A DNA stretch of 64,000 nucleotides from Caviibacterium pharyngocola (GCF_002795405.1 NZ_PHGZ01000003.1:1-64000), one strand, 5' to 3'. Counted from the stretch's first letter, positions 47,385 through 57,962 are shown. Numbers and translations are program-made. Notes: generated from the letters alone by a model not told the origin.

Positions 47385-48823
47385 ATGTTACACATTCAAC
47401 AAGCGAAATTTCAATTATCGGATCATCAACATTTAACGGTGGAAAATTTAATAATTTCACCGCATAGTTTTTGGACGGTCGTCGGCAATAACGGTAGCGG
47501 GAAAACCGCATTTTCTCTTGCGTTACAAGAAAAACTTCCGCTTTTACAAGGCGACTATGAAAATCGTTTTCGCGTGATCGAATCGCTATCTTTCGAAAAG
47601 CAGCAAAGAATTATCGAGCAAACCTTTAAAGATCGTAATAACGATAGCGTTAGTCCCGATGATTTCGGCAAAACGGCAAGAGAGATTATTTTAGAACGCT
47701 CGAATAACATCGCGTTATGTGATTTTTACGCAACTCGGCTAAAAATCACCGCACTTTTAGATCGACCTTTCATTCAACTTTCCACCGGAGAAAGTCGTAA
47801 AATTTTACTTTGTCGCGCCTTGGTGAACGAGCCGGAACTATTGTAGACGAGCCTTTCGAAGGATTAGATAAACAATCCGTGCAAGATTGGCTGCAATTAC
47901 TCGCCTCCTTACAAACGAAAACGGCGTTGGTGCTGATTATTAATCGTTTCGATAACATTCCGCCGGAAGCGGATCATCTGGCGTTACTGGATCGTAACGA
48001 ATTGATTTTGCAAGGTGAACGGAAAAGCATAGAAACGCAAAGCGTTTATCAACAGTTACGCTATGCGGAAACGGCGATCGATGTGCCATTGCCGACAAAA
48101 ATAGTCGATGCTGCTACCGAGTTGAACGGTAACACCTTTGAATTGCGTAAGTTAACGATTCGTTACGGCGAAAAAACGATTTTAGACGATTTAACTTGGA
48201 CGGTGAAACCAAAAGAAAATTGGTGGATAAAAGGCCCGAACGGCGCGGGAAAATCTACTTTATTATCCGTGCTTACCGGCGATCATCCGCAATCTTATGC
48301 CAATGATGTGACCTTATTCGGTCGCCGGCGCGGTAGCGGGGAAACCGTTTGGGAAATCAAACGAAAAATCGGTTATGTCAGTAGCCAACTGCATATGGAT
48401 TACCGCGTGAATTGCTCTGCGCTGGATGTGATTATTTCCGGCTTTTTCGACAGTATCGGCATTTATCAAAAAATTCCTGACGCGCTAAAAATCAACGCAA
48501 TGCAATGGTTGGCGCGCTTGAATATGCAAGCGTTGGCGAATCGCCCGTTTCGCAGCTTATCTTGGGGGCAACAACGTTTATTACTTATTACCCGCGCAAT
48601 GGTGAAATATCCGCCCGTGTTGATATTAGACGAACCTTTACAAGGCTTGGACGGCGTAAATCGTAAGCTAGTGAAACATTTTGTTGATCAACTGGTAAGA
48701 AATAGCGGCACGCAACTTTTGTTTGTCTCTCACCAAGATCAGGATGCGCCGGATTGTATTACTCATCTGTTTGAATTTGTTGAAAACAACGGAAAATATT
48801 GTTATATACAAAGTGCGGTCTAA
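47385..48823 (+). pseudogene. modF: modF, tandem ABC ATPase, interrupted by a frameshift
   Basis: Two reading frames together make one ModF-type protein of about 480 residues. Part 1 (47385-47846) has Walker A GNNGSGKT and signature LSTGES; it stops at TAG 47844-47846. Part 2 resumes in another frame with IVDEPFEGLD (Walker B of the first domain) and the complete second domain (GPNGAGKST, LSWGQQ, LILDEPLQGLDG). The expected join CTATTG-ATTG-TAGAC reads CTATTGTAGAC, so one ATTG copy appears lost. ModF resembles molybdate ABC ATPases but its role is unclear. The gene may be a pseudogene, phase-variable, or a sequencing error. Confidence 0.85.
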
Positions 48824-48866
48824 TTTGTTAGACTTTTGTAACATTTCAACATAAAAGGAGAAAAAA

Positions 48867-49796
48867 ATGGAATTGCTAGACGGTTTACCGATTGCCGCAA
48901 TTATTTTCGTTTTATTAGTGGTGTTCGTATTAACTTCTACCCTTAAAACCGTGCCGCAAGGCTATCACTGGACGATCGAACGTTTCGGTCGCTACACGCG
49001 CACATTAACGCCGGGCTTGAATTTTGTCGTGCCCTTTGTGGATCGCGTCGGACGCAAAATCAATATGATGGAGCAAGTGTTGGATATTCCTTCGCAAGAA
49101 GTCATTTCTAAGGATAACGCCAACGTTTCAATCGATGCCGTATGTTTCGTGCAAGTGATTGACGCACGCCGTGCGGCTTATGAAGTGAATCATTTGGAAC
49201 AAGCCATTATTAATTTGACGATGACAAATATTCGTACTGTACTCGGTTCAATGGAATTGGACGAAATGTTATCGCAACGGGATAATATCAACGGTCGTCT
49301 CTTGGCGATTGTGGATGAAGCTACGAATCCTTGGGGAATTAAAGTGACGCGGATCGAAATTCGTGATGTTCGCCCGCCGCACGAATTAATTGCCGCGATG
49401 AATGCGCAAATGAAAGCGGAACGGAATAAACGCGCCGATATTTTGGAAGCGGAAGGGGTTCGCCAAGCGGAAATTTTGCGCGCGGAAGGGGAAAAACAAT
49501 CGCGGATTCTAAAAGCGGAAGGTGAACGTCAAGAAGCGTTTTTGCAAGCGGAAGCGCGCGAACGGGCGGCGGAAGCGGAAGCGAAGGCGACGAAAATGGT
49601 CTCCGATGCCATTGCGAACGGCGACACCAAAGCGATTAATTATTTTATCGCGCAAAAATACACCGAAGCTTTAAAAGAAATCGGCGGATCCCATAACAGC
49701 AAAGTGGTGCTAATGCCGTTGGAAGCCGGAAATTTAATCGGCTCGGTTGCCGGTATCGCGGAATTGTTAAAAGGCGATAAAAATAAATTGCAATAA
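48867..49796 (+). CDS. qmcA: SPFH/Band 7 membrane protease-regulator QmcA
   Basis: 309 residues. One N-terminal membrane helix (about 8-28), the SPFH/Band 7 domain ([28 protein letters not shown]) and a long charged coiled coil (about 185-245, Ala/Glu/Arg rich). QmcA relatives scaffold membrane microdomains and interact with FtsH; here FtsH lies in the same window but not adjacent. Followed by an NfeD gene, the normal stomatin-NfeD pair. SD is AAAGGAG. Confidence 0.93.
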   Translation: MELLDGLPIAAIIFVLLVVFVLTSTLKTVPQGYHWTIERFGRYTRTLTPGLNFVVPFVDRVGRKINMMEQVLDIPSQEVISKDNANVSIDAVCFVQVIDARRAAYEVNHLEQAIINLTMTNIRTVLGSMELDEMLSQRDNINGRLLAIVDEATNPWGIKVTRIEIRDVRPPHELIAAMNAQMKAERNKRADILEAEGVRQAEILRAEGEKQSRILKAEGERQEAFLQAEARERAAEAEAKATKMVSDAIANGDTKAINYFIAQKYTEALKEIGGSHNSKVVLMPLEAGNLIGSVAGIAELLKGDKNKLQ

Positions 49797-49844
49797 TTAT
49801 TACCGCACTTTATGTATTAAACGAACGCATAAAAGGAGCATAAA

Positions 49845-50297
49845 ATGGATTGGCTTACAACTTGGACGCTATGGCATTGGTTGATTTTAGGTTTTGTGTT
49901 ATTAATTGCCGAAATCTTGTTGCCGGGCGTGTTTTTGCTATGGTGGGGATTAGCCGCCTTGGTGATTTCCGCCGTTGCCGCGCTGATGCCCGATTTATCC
50001 TTGATTGCATTAACGATTGCCTATGCCGTTTTGGCGCTTTTATTCAGTATGTGCTGGTGGAAATACCAACATAAAAAAGATCAAAAAGACCAACGGCAAA
50101 CCTCGCTAAATCAGCGTGATCACGCAATGTTGGGCGCGAGAGGTACCGTGCAGGAAATCGCTCAGAATGGTATCGGACGCGGTCATTTCGGCGATACGAC
50201 GTGGCGGATCCAAGGAATGGATTTACAGTCGGGCGACGTTATTGAAGTGCAAAAAGTGGAAGGTATCACCTTATTGGTACGAAAAATAGAGAAGTAG
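49845..50297 (+). CDS. NfeD-like membrane protein (YbbK/NfeD1b type)
   Basis: 150 residues. Three hydrophobic helices in the first 75 residues (WLILGFVLLIAEILLPGVFLLWWG onward), then a C-terminal OB-fold (LGARGTVQEIAQNGIGRGHFG and VEGITLLVRK). These small NfeD proteins pair with SPFH proteins such as QmcA and help form microdomains. SD is AAAGGAG. It is 48 bases from qmcA and 1 base from the next gene. Confidence 0.9.
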   Translation: MDWLTTWTLWHWLILGFVLLIAEILLPGVFLLWWGLAALVISAVAALMPDLSLIALTIAYAVLALLFSMCWWKYQHKKDQKDQRQTSLNQRDHAMLGARGTVQEIAQNGIGRGHFGDTTWRIQGMDLQSGDVIEVQKVEGITLLVRKIEK

Positions 50298-50298
50298 A

Positions 50299-50925
50299 AT
50301 GAAACATTTAGTGATTTTTGCGCATCCGAACGTGAATCAAAGTTTTAACAAAGCGATTTTGGATCGCGTGATTGCGGCGGGCGAACAATCGGGAACGGAA
50401 ACCCTTGTGCGGGATCTTTACACGATGAATTTTAATCCCGTGCTTTCGTGGGAAGAATTGCAAGCGGCGAATCAAAAAATTACGCCGGCAGAAATTAAAT
50501 ATGAACAGCAACTGATTGATCAGGCGGATTTGATCACCTTAATTTATCCGATTTGGTGGATGGGTTTTCCGGCGATTTTAAAAGGTTATTTGGATCGTAT
50601 TTTAAGTCACGGCTTTGCTTATAAAACCGAAAACGGCGTATCCGTCGGATTGTTACAGGGTAAAAAAATGCAGCATTTCATTACCCTCGGCAACAGCGTG
50701 GAAAAATATCAAGAATGCGGTTTTGCCGATTCGTTGCGTGATTGCTTGGTAGATGGACTGTTTAATTATTGCGGAATTAGTGACATACAACACCACATTT
50801 TCGGCAATGTTCACGGCGTGGATGATCAAGCACGCCAAGCAATGTTAGATGACGCCGAACAAATAACGCGACAAAATCTGACCGCACTTTTGAATCAAAC
50901 GGAGAACAACGGAGACGCGCAATGA
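50299..50925 (+). CDS. NAD(P)H quinone oxidoreductase, flavodoxin-like fold
   Basis: 208 residues. KHLVIFAHPNVNQSFNKAIL at the N-terminus and YPIWWMGFPAILKGYLDRIL are the hallmarks of the NQO1/MdaB/KefF family of FMN or FAD oxidoreductases. KefF relatives regulate the KefC potassium channel, while MdaB and YwrO reduce quinones; the subtype is not clear. It overlaps the following TorD-type gene by 4 bases (ATGA). Confidence 0.85.
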   Translation: MKHLVIFAHPNVNQSFNKAILDRVIAAGEQSGTETLVRDLYTMNFNPVLSWEELQAANQKITPAEIKYEQQLIDQADLITLIYPIWWMGFPAILKGYLDRILSHGFAYKTENGVSVGLLQGKKMQHFITLGNSVEKYQECGFADSLRDCLVDGLFNYCGISDIQHHIFGNVHGVDDQARQAMLDDAEQITRQNLTALLNQTENNGDAQ

Positions 50926-51491
50926 CGACCGAAAATAATTTGAATAATTTTTCTCTCGTCAGTCGTTTATTCGGTAACTTGTTTTACCGAGCACCGACGG
51001 ATCCGATTTTAAAAAATATTTTTGTCTGGCTGCGTCAAAACGGGCTGTCGCAAGTATGGGCGTTGGAAGGCGATACGCAAAGCAAACAAGCGCTGGAAAA
51101 CCTGCAATTACCGCTTGAACCGCAGTTATTAGAACAAGAATATCAACGCTTATTCGGCGGAGAAACACCGTTGGCGAATCCCGCGTTATCCGCTTACGGC
51201 ATTGATGTGGCGGCATTCGAAAGTTTTCGACAAGAACGCGGAATGCCTGCGCTGGAAAGTGCGGATCATTTCGGCTTAGTTTTTTTAACCGCCTCTTGGA
51301 TAGAAGATAATTTAGATTCTGTTGCGGCGCAAAAAGAATTGTTCGAACGCTTTTTATTGCCTTGTGCCACACAATTTTTAGCGCGCACGGAAAGTCAGGC
51401 GAATTTGCCGTTTTATCGTGCTTTAGCCGTTTTATCGCGTGATATTCTTGCCGCCGCCGCGGATGAATTGGACGAAACCGACGAAGAATAA
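50922..51491 (+). CDS. TorD/DmsD-family molybdoenzyme chaperone
   Basis: 189 residues, mostly helical. LLEQEYQRLFGGETPLANPALSAYG is the signature of TorD-like chaperones, which hold Tat-exported molybdoenzyme precursors until the cofactor is inserted. No molybdoenzyme gene is adjacent, so the client is unknown. The ATGA overlap with the quinone reductase gene suggests coupled translation of two redox-related genes. Confidence 0.85.
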   Translation: MTTENNLNNFSLVSRLFGNLFYRAPTDPILKNIFVWLRQNGLSQVWALEGDTQSKQALENLQLPLEPQLLEQEYQRLFGGETPLANPALSAYGIDVAAFESFRQERGMPALESADHFGLVFLTASWIEDNLDSVAAQKELFERFLLPCATQFLARTESQANLPFYRALAVLSRDILAAAADELDETDEE

Positions 51492-51542
51492 GCGCATAAT
51501 AAAATCATCTGCGCCGATAAAATTTATCGTTGCGGATAGATA

Positions 51543-51588
51543 AAAGCCTTTTTGTAGCAAAACGATTTCCGCTTCAAAAGGCTTTTTT
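51543..51588 (+). terminator. Terminator after the TorD-type gene
   Basis: AAAGCCTTTT / AAAAGGCTTT flank a 25-base loop, followed by TTTATTTTT, 52 bases beyond the stop codon. Confidence 0.75.
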
Positions 51589-51650
51589 ATTTTTGTTCCT
51601 TTCAATATTCCGTTATAATTGACCGCACTTTTTTCTAAAAAATACTCGTT

Positions 51651-52481
51651 ATGAAACTCAATGCAAACAATAAAGTATTAGATCTTACCGAACCGCAAGT
51701 AATGGGGATCTTAAACTTTACGCCCGATTCTTTTTCCGACAGCGGGAAATTTTTTAGCTTGGATAAAGCCTTATACCAAGCGGAAAAAATGTTAGCGGAA
51801 GGCGCGACGATTATTGATATCGGCGGAGAATCTACTCGCCCGATGGCGGAAGAAGTCAGTCTTGAACAAGAATTGGCACGCGTCGTTCCTTTGGTAGAGG
51901 CTGTGCGTCAACGCTTTGATTGCTGGATTTCCGTTGATACCTCAAAAGCCGAAGTAATGCGCGAAAGTGCGGCGGTGGGAATGGATTTAATTAATGATAT
52001 TCGCGCCTTGCAAGAACCTGCGGCATTAGAAATGGCGGCAGCGCTGAATTTACCCGTTTGTTTAATGCATATGCAAGGTCAACCGCGTACAATGCAAAGT
52101 AATCCGCATTATGAGGATGTGGTGATGGATGTGATCGAATTTTTGCAAAATCGCACCGCACTTTGCCTACAAGCAGGAATGAAACGCGAACAAATTATTT
52201 GGGATCCGGGGTTTGGGTTCGGCAAAACCGTCGAACATAATTATAAGTTATTGCAACAATTATCCCGTCTTTGCGCGCAAGGTTTCCCTGTTCTAGCGGG
52301 ATTATCGCGCAAATCGATGATTGGTGCGGTGTTGGATAAACCGGTGGAAGAACGTTTAATCGGCAGCGTCACAGGCGCATTAATCGCCGCGATCAACGGT
52401 GCGAGCATTTTGCGTGTACACGATGTAGCGGAAACGGCGCAAGCGTTAAAAATTTGGCAGGCTACGAAGGTAGCGAAATAA
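51651..52481 (+). CDS. folP: Dihydropteroate synthase
   Basis: 276 residues, TIM barrel. Pterin-site loop VMGILNFTPDSFSDSGKF, then IDIGGESTRP and DPGFGFGKTVEHN, and a final INGASILRVHD. It condenses p-aminobenzoate with the pterin pyrophosphate to dihydropteroate. In tandem with glmM 19 bases downstream, the same pair as in E. coli. Confidence 0.95.
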   Translation: MKLNANNKVLDLTEPQVMGILNFTPDSFSDSGKFFSLDKALYQAEKMLAEGATIIDIGGESTRPMAEEVSLEQELARVVPLVEAVRQRFDCWISVDTSKAEVMRESAAVGMDLINDIRALQEPAALEMAAALNLPVCLMHMQGQPRTMQSNPHYEDVVMDVIEFLQNRTALCLQAGMKREQIIWDPGFGFGKTVEHNYKLLQQLSRLCAQGFPVLAGLSRKSMIGAVLDKPVEERLIGSVTGALIAAINGASILRVHDVAETAQALKIWQATKVAK

Positions 52482-52500
52482 TTAATTTGAGGAATGAATT

Positions 52501-53835
52501 ATGGCAGAACGTAAATATTTTGGTACGGACGGCGTGCGCGGTAAAGTCGGCACTTCACCGATTACGCCGGACTTTGTGTTAAAACTCGGCTGGGCAGCCG
52601 GTAAAGTGCTGGCAACCCAAGGTTCGCGCACGGTATTGATCGGTAAAGATACGCGTATCTCCGGTTATATGTTGGAATCCGCCTTGGAAGCAGGGCTTGC
52701 GGCGGCAGGGTTATCCGCTGCCTTTACCGGTCCGATGCCGACACCGGCAATCGCGTATTTAACGCGCACCTTTCGTGCCGAAGCGGGCATTGTGATTTCC
52801 GCGTCGCATAATCCTTATTACGACAACGGGATTAAATTTTTCTCCACGCAAGGAACAAAATTGCCGGATGATGTAGAAGAAGCCATCGAAGCAATGTTGG
52901 AACAACCGATGGATTGCGTCGAATCGGCGGAACTCGGACGTGCCAGCCGAATTAAAGACGCAGCGGGACGTTATATCGAATTTTGTAAAAGTACCTTTCC
53001 GGCGCATTTAAGCTTGGAAAATTATAAGATCGTGGTCGATTGTGCCAACGGTGCGACTTACCATATTGCGCCGAACGTAATGCGCGAATTAGGTGCCGAA
53101 GTGATCGAAATCGGCACTTCGCCGAACGGTGTGAATATTAATGAGAAATGCGGTGCGACGGATATTAAATCGTTACAAGATAAAGTATTGGAAGTGAAAG
53201 CGGACGTCGGCTTGGCGTATGACGGCGATGGCGACCGTTTGATTATGGTGGATCACTTAGGTAATAAAGTGGACGGCGACCAAATTTTGTTCATTATTGC
53301 GCGTGAAGCCTTACGCGCCGGAAGTCTGAAAGGCGGCGTGGTCGGTACGTTAATGAGTAATATGAGCCTTGAATTGGCGTTGAAACAGTTGGCGATTCCG
53401 TTTGTTCGCGCGAATGTCGGCGATCGTTATGTGTTGGAAAAAATGCAAGAACATCAGTGGGGATTAGGCGGCGAAAATTCCGGTCATATCATTATTTCCG
53501 ATAAAAACACCACCGGAGACGGTATTATCGCATCTTTGGCGGTATTGGCGGCAATGGTGCAACATAAATTATCATTAAATGAATTGGCAAGTGCGGTGAA
53601 ATTATTCCCACAAGTGTTGATCAACGTGCGTTTTGCCGGCGGTGCGAATCCGTTGGAAAGCGAAGCGGTGAAAACCGTTGCACGGAATGTCGAAGAAAAA
53701 TTAGCCGGAAAAGGGCGAATTTTATTGCGTAAATCCGGTACGGAACCGTTAATTCGCGTAATGGTGGAATGTGAAGACGGCGAACTGGCACAACAATGTG
53801 CGGAAGAAATCGCCGAAGTGGTGCGTAACAGTTAA
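52501..53835 (+). CDS. glmM: Phosphoglucosamine mutase
   Basis: 444 residues. The phosphoserine loop is [15 protein letters not shown], the metal loop [12 protein letters not shown], the sugar loop GGENSGH and the phosphate loop [14 protein letters not shown]. It converts glucosamine-6-phosphate to the 1-phosphate for UDP-GlcNAc, peptidoglycan and LPS. SD is TGAGGAA. Confidence 0.95.
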   Translation: MAERKYFGTDGVRGKVGTSPITPDFVLKLGWAAGKVLATQGSRTVLIGKDTRISGYMLESALEAGLAAAGLSAAFTGPMPTPAIAYLTRTFRAEAGIVISASHNPYYDNGIKFFSTQGTKLPDDVEEAIEAMLEQPMDCVESAELGRASRIKDAAGRYIEFCKSTFPAHLSLENYKIVVDCANGATYHIAPNVMRELGAEVIEIGTSPNGVNINEKCGATDIKSLQDKVLEVKADVGLAYDGDGDRLIMVDHLGNKVDGDQILFIIAREALRAGSLKGGVVGTLMSNMSLELALKQLAIPFVRANVGDRYVLEKMQEHQWGLGGENSGHIIISDKNTTGDGIIASLAVLAAMVQHKLSLNELASAVKLFPQVLINVRFAGGANPLESEAVKTVARNVEEKLAGKGRILLRKSGTEPLIRVMVECEDGELAQQCAEEIAEVVRNS

Positions 53836-53897
53836 TTTTTAAAGGTGTCGGGATTGTCTCGACGCCTTATTTTTCTATTTTTCGGAGAAAGCAATTT

Positions 53898-54362
53898 GTG
53901 AAAATTTTTATTATGCGCCACGGAGAGGCGGCGGTGGTTGCACAATCGGATCAAGAACGACGATTGACCACGCGCGGACAACTTCAAGCGAATTCCCAAG
54001 GAAATTGGCTGAAATCCGTTGAGTCACGATTCGATAAAGTGATTGTCAGCCCTTATGTGCGTGCGCAAGAAACCTTTGCGCAGATTAATCAAGTGTTTGA
54101 AAATCAACTTATCAATGTGTTGGAAACTTGGGACGGAATCACGCCTTACGGTATCGGCACCAATGTAGCGGATTATCTCAGTGTGTTGGCGGCGCAAGGA
54201 AAAGAACGCGTATTATTGGTTTCGCATTTACCGCTGGTCGGTGAAATTATCGCCGAATTGTGCGGTAAAAATCCGGCGAGTTTCTATCCTGCAACGATTG
54301 TCGGCGTCGAGTGGGACGGGCAACACCAAGGCAAAGTGGTTGAAATCAAATATCCCGATTAA
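53898..54362 (+). CDS. sixA: Phosphohistidine phosphatase SixA
   Basis: 154 residues starting at GTG (MKIFIMRHGEAAVV). It is a histidine phosphatase with the RHG motif (RHGEAA) and the second catalytic His in LLVSHLPLVGEI. In E. coli SixA dephosphorylates phosphohistidine on PtsO/NPr and the ArcB domain. SD is CGGAGA. The gene is followed by a split terminator and a repeat element. Confidence 0.92.
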   Translation: MKIFIMRHGEAAVVAQSDQERRLTTRGQLQANSQGNWLKSVESRFDKVIVSPYVRAQETFAQINQVFENQLINVLETWDGITPYGIGTNVADYLSVLAAQGKERVLLVSHLPLVGEIIAELCGKNPASFYPATIVGVEWDGQHQGKVVEIKYPD

Positions 54363-54366
54363 AAAA

Positions 54367-54389
54367 ACAGCGCATTAGTAATGCGCTGT
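54367..54389. terminator. Terminator hairpin of sixA, left half of a duplicated site
   Basis: ACAGCGCATT-AGT-AATGCGCTGT, preceded by an A-run but not followed by a T-run. A near copy (21 of 23) lies at 54520-54542 and has the opposite arrangement, with a T-run but no A-run. Confidence 0.6.
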
Positions 54390-54519
54390 CAGTTTATTGA
54401 CAAAGTATACTTAAGTAGGATGGGTTTTAGCTCATCATATTGAAATAATTATATTTTTGATGGGCTAAAGCCCATCCTACCCATAAAATACGATTTAAAT
54501 CAGGTTTGTCATCAGTCTG
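54390..54519. mobile_element. MITE-like element with REP-like palindrome
   Basis: About 130 bases between two near-identical 23-base hairpin copies. Its ends are imperfect inverted repeats (CAGTTTATTGACAAA versus CAGACTGATGACAAA read inward from the other end, 11 of 15). Inside are GTAGGATGGGTTTTAGCTCATC and GATGGGCTAAAGCCCATCCTAC as opposed arms. The right part, 54466-54517, recurs at 1-52. No coding sequence is inside, so movement would need a transposase supplied elsewhere. Confidence 0.55.
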
Positions 54520-54545
54520 ACAGCGTATCAGTAATGCGCTGTTTT
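54520..54545 (-). terminator. Terminator hairpin of dolP, right half of a duplicated site
   Basis: ACAGCGTAT / ATGCGCTGT stem close to the dolP stop codon (minus strand), with TTTT on the sequence's right side. It looks like the original bidirectional sixA-dolP terminator, now split by the repeat element. Confidence 0.55.
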
Positions 54546-54551
54546 AATGAG

Positions 54552-55145
54552 TTAATTCAAGTATTTAAATACTTTTACAACCTTATTTACACCCGACACA
54601 TTGCGCGCAATTTCTGCTGCTGCATCGCCTTGTTCAGCGGTGACATTACCCATTAAGAAAACTTCACCGTTTTCGCTGATCACTTTAATATCGGTGGTTT
54701 TCACGGCGGAATCCACTAACATTTTCGATTTGATTTGTGTAGTAATCCAGCTGTCTTTACTAATTTGTCCCACGGTAATTTTCGGCGCGACGCGCAATTC
54801 GTTATACACGTCATTCACACCATCCACGCCTTTCGCCAACGAAGTGGCAATATCTTTTAAGCCTTCGTTCGGAATTTGTCCGATTAAAAGAACGCGGCTG
54901 CTGTAAGAGACAACATTCACACGCGCTTCCGATTTAATCTGTTCGTCTTGACGAATGGCGGAAAGCACTTTTTCTTCAAGGGTTTCATCGTCAACTTGCG
55001 TGCCGACGGTTCTCGGATCTGTGGCGACTTTGGTTGCTACGGCTGCCGTGCCGGCAATGCCGGCGACCGTTGCGGTGACACAGCCTTGTAAGATAAACGC
55101 GGCACCTAAAAGTAACGCGAGTTTTTTCAATTTATCGTTTTTCAT
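54552..55145 (-). CDS. dolP: Outer-membrane lipoprotein DolP (YraP), double BON domain
   Basis: 197 residues. Lipobox FILQGC (Cys22). Two BON domains at about 55-118 and 128-195 (ISENGEVFLMGNV). DolP (YraP) sits on the inner face of the outer membrane, at division sites, and keeps the outer membrane intact. SD is AAGGAGT. Fourth gene of the lpoA-yraN-diaA-dolP cluster. Confidence 0.92.
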   Translation of the reverse strand: MKNDKLKKLALLLGAAFILQGCVTATVAGIAGTAAVATKVATDPRTVGTQVDDETLEEKVLSAIRQDEQIKSEARVNVVSYSSRVLLIGQIPNEGLKDIATSLAKGVDGVNDVYNELRVAPKITVGQISKDSWITTQIKSKMLVDSAVKTTDIKVISENGEVFLMGNVTAEQGDAAAEIARNVSGVNKVVKVFKYLN

Positions 55146-55204
55146 TATAAAAGACTCCTTTTCTATTTCCTTAAGTTTGGCTTGAAACCGGCACTTTTGT
55201 CAAG

Positions 55205-55789
55205 TTACGGATGCGAAAATAGCGCGTGATCGATAAGCTCACAAATCGCATTTACAATAAACAAATGATTTTCCAGAATACGGCTTTCCTTACTGGTAGG
55301 CGCGGCGATTTCCAAATCGTTTTCGGTTAAAAAACCTTGAATATGATCATTATGCGCACCGGTTAATACGATCACATCGACTTCTTTATTTAAAGCGCAG
55401 TTAATGGTGTCTAAAACCGTTTCTTCATTGCCGAAAGGCGTAAATGCCACCAAAATATCGCCTTGCACGGCGACCGCATTAAATTGGCGCTGATAAAAGC
55501 CGCCGGATTCATTATCGGAAATAATTGCAGAACCCACCGCACTATCAAGACTTAATAAGACGGAAGGAAAACTCGGGCGTTCCAATTCATAGCGGTTTAA
55601 TAGATTGGCGACCAAAAACTGTGCATTAGCGTAAGAGCGCCCGTGTCCGCAAACAATGATTTTGTGTCCGGAGAGAAGGCAAGTGACGATTTTTTGTGCC
55701 GCCGCAACAATAGTTTCCGACAATAAGCTGGAAGCGGAAATTTGAGTTTGAATACTTTCGGTATAAAGATCTTTAAGCTTATCTAACAT
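55205..55789 (-). CDS. diaA: DnaA initiator-associating protein DiaA
   Basis: 194 residues, SIS domain: HKIIVCGHGRSYANAQFLVANLLNRYELERP (phosphosugar-type loop) and LVAFTPFGNEETVL. DiaA tetramers bind DnaA and time replication initiation. The usual GmhA-like catalytic residues are not retained, consistent with DiaA. 7 bases from yraN. Confidence 0.9.
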   Translation of the reverse strand: MLDKLKDLYTESIQTQISASSLLSETIVAAAQKIVTCLLSGHKIIVCGHGRSYANAQFLVANLLNRYELERPSFPSVLLSLDSAVGSAIISDNESGGFYQRQFNAVAVQGDILVAFTPFGNEETVLDTINCALNKEVDVIVLTGAHNDHIQGFLTENDLEIAAPTSKESRILENHLFIVNAICELIDHALFSHP

Positions 55790-55796
55790 AATTTAA

Positions 55797-56159
55797 TTAA
55801 TCATCAAGAAAATTGGGAATCCATTCAATATCGGTCGCCGATTGACCGAATGCGACCAAATCAAAACGACAATCCGTATCTTCTAAACTGCGCCCTTGTT
55901 TGGCGAGCCAAAGTGCGGCGGCATTAATCCATTTTTGCTGTTTTTGCCAATCGACGCTTTCGATAGCCGAACCGAATCGATCGTTTTTGCGTTGGCGCAC
56001 TTCCACGAAAACCAAAGTGGATTGATCGGACATAATCAAATCCAATTCGCCGCCTTTCACATATTGATTGGCGGCAATAAATTTCAATCCTTGCGATTGT
56101 AAAAAAAGGCGAGCTTGATGCTCAAAGCTCGCCCCTTTTTGGCGTTTGGAAGTAAACAT
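55797..56159 (-). CDS. yraN: YraN family nuclease-fold protein (UPF0102)
   Basis: 120 residues. A PD-(D/E)XK-like fold: [12 protein letters not shown], then [23 protein letters not shown], which has the ELDLI...FVEVR metal site, and FDLVAF. Function is unproven; the fold suggests a nuclease. It starts 2 bases after lpoA. Confidence 0.88.
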   Translation of the reverse strand: MFTSKRQKGASFEHQARLFLQSQGLKFIAANQYVKGGELDLIMSDQSTLVFVEVRQRKNDRFGSAIESVDWQKQQKWINAAALWLAKQGRSLEDTDCRFDLVAFGQSATDIEWIPNFLDD

Positions 56160-56161
56160 TG

Positions 56162-57886
56162 TTAATTACTTAATATGCCGATTTCGCCGTTTTGATATTG
56201 GAACCACGTCATATCGCGTTCAATGTTACAGTTCGGGCCTGCGCTTAATTTGCCGGTTAAACCGGTAATGCTAAAGCCCGGAACTTGACGTAACTCATTG
56301 AATTGATTGATTAACAACCACGCATCCGATCCCATTGCATACAAGCGCATTAAGGAATAATCCCCGTTGGTAAATGCAGCGACTTTTTTGTATTGATCGG
56401 AATCAATGTCTTTGAAGAACGGAATATCACTAAATTGTAACCCGTTCATCAATAAACGATATTCCGGGCCGTTGTTCGGCGAATTGCTGCGTGAGCTGGC
56501 GTACAATTTTAAGTTCGTTCCCGCATTGTCGATAACGGTTTTGATTTCCGCTAATTGTTCGCTGGTCGCCACGATATAAAGGGCTTGGGCGTTTTCGCTT
56601 AAACCGGATTGCAAGGCAAAATTAATATCGTCGGCTTGATTGTAGAATTTAATATTCGCATCGGTCGCCGCCAAACGTTGCCAACGCACGTTAAAGGCGG
56701 AGGCGGTGCGTTGACCTAAATCGCTTTGCGGTACAATCACCAACGGATTGCGAATACCTTCGTTCCAAATGCGATCGGCGGCGGATTCCGCTTCGTCTTC
56801 CGGCGCTAAACCGTAATAACAAAGTTGTCCGATAGCACGCGCGCCGGCTGTGGAGTTCAAGGTAAGCACATTTAATCCTTGCACGGCAGACGGATTATTT
56901 AAAATCATATCCACATTTTGTTTTAATAACGGCCCGACAACGGTAGAAATACCTTGTTGCTTCGCTTGGGCAAGAATATCATCGATAGAAGCGGACATCG
57001 TATCGAATACTTGAACCTGAACGGCGGAATCGCCTTTTGCGTCGTCAAAGCCTTTTTTGATCGTATTACCGATTAATTGCGCGTCGCCGCTTAATGGCAA
57101 TAACAGCGCAATTTGATTTAAATTGGTTTGTTGGAAATTGAACAAACCTTGTAATTCCGTCGGGAATAAATAAGCGGCGCTGTGGTTAGGGTAGGCGGCT
57201 TTCCAATTTTGTAACGCCATACTTAACTGCGAAGGCTGATTTAAATTGTCGTTATAGGCTCTTGCCAATGCCAACCAACCGCCTAATGCCGCGCTACCTT
57301 CGGCGGAAGCATTGTTGATCGCACCTTTATTGGCACTGCGTAATAACGCCCAAGTGCGGTCATTATTGGCTTGTTTTCTTTGCGTATCGGTTAAAAAAGT
57401 ATCCACTTGAATGCGTGCTTTTACTGCGTCGATCGGATTATTACGATTTTCCGCAATACGCGCCGCCACTTCATAATAACGAGAACGTTGAGACGGTGAT
57501 AACAAACCTAAATTGATCAATTTTAATTGATTTTCCGCCGTTTCATTATTGCCTTTCACTGCGGAAATATGCGCATCGATAATGGATTTATCCAACAGCT
57601 GTTCTTCTTTCAGATCTTTCAACTCGGCTAATAACGCTTCGGCTTGCGCGGTTTTATTTTCGGTGACTAACACACGTGCCGCCAATAATTTATAGGTTTG
57701 TTGATCTTCAAGATCCGGCGTTTGCTCAATTTTATTCATATAAAACTCGGAATTGGCATTCGCATCATTTTTTAACACGCCGGTGAAGCTACTGCCGAAT
57801 AAGGACGAACAGCCGGCAAGCAGCAGCGCGAATAAAAAAGGCATTAATTGATTTTTTAAATTAATGCGTTGTAATAGAATAGTCAT
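56162..57886 (-). CDS. lpoA: Penicillin-binding protein activator LpoA
   Basis: 574 residues. Lipobox LLLAGC with the lipidated Cys at about 26. The N-terminal part is TPR-like (about 60-250); the C-terminal part is a periplasmic-binding-type domain ([28 protein letters not shown]). LpoA is an outer-membrane lipoprotein that reaches through peptidoglycan to activate PBP1a. It is divergent from rsmI, as in E. coli and H. influenzae. Confidence 0.93.
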   Translation of the reverse strand: MTILLQRINLKNQLMPFLFALLLAGCSSLFGSSFTGVLKNDANANSEFYMNKIEQTPDLEDQQTYKLLAARVLVTENKTAQAEALLAELKDLKEEQLLDKSIIDAHISAVKGNNETAENQLKLINLGLLSPSQRSRYYEVAARIAENRNNPIDAVKARIQVDTFLTDTQRKQANNDRTWALLRSANKGAINNASAEGSAALGGWLALARAYNDNLNQPSQLSMALQNWKAAYPNHSAAYLFPTELQGLFNFQQTNLNQIALLLPLSGDAQLIGNTIKKGFDDAKGDSAVQVQVFDTMSASIDDILAQAKQQGISTVVGPLLKQNVDMILNNPSAVQGLNVLTLNSTAGARAIGQLCYYGLAPEDEAESAADRIWNEGIRNPLVIVPQSDLGQRTASAFNVRWQRLAATDANIKFYNQADDINFALQSGLSENAQALYIVATSEQLAEIKTVIDNAGTNLKLYASSRSNSPNNGPEYRLLMNGLQFSDIPFFKDIDSDQYKKVAAFTNGDYSLMRLYAMGSDAWLLINQFNELRQVPGFSITGLTGKLSAGPNCNIERDMTWFQYQNGEIGILSN

Positions 57887-57962
57887 AATTACTCCGTTGT
57901 GAACACAATCGGAATGATCTTACTTATCTCAATGATTAAAATCAAATAAAAGAAGTTAAAAA

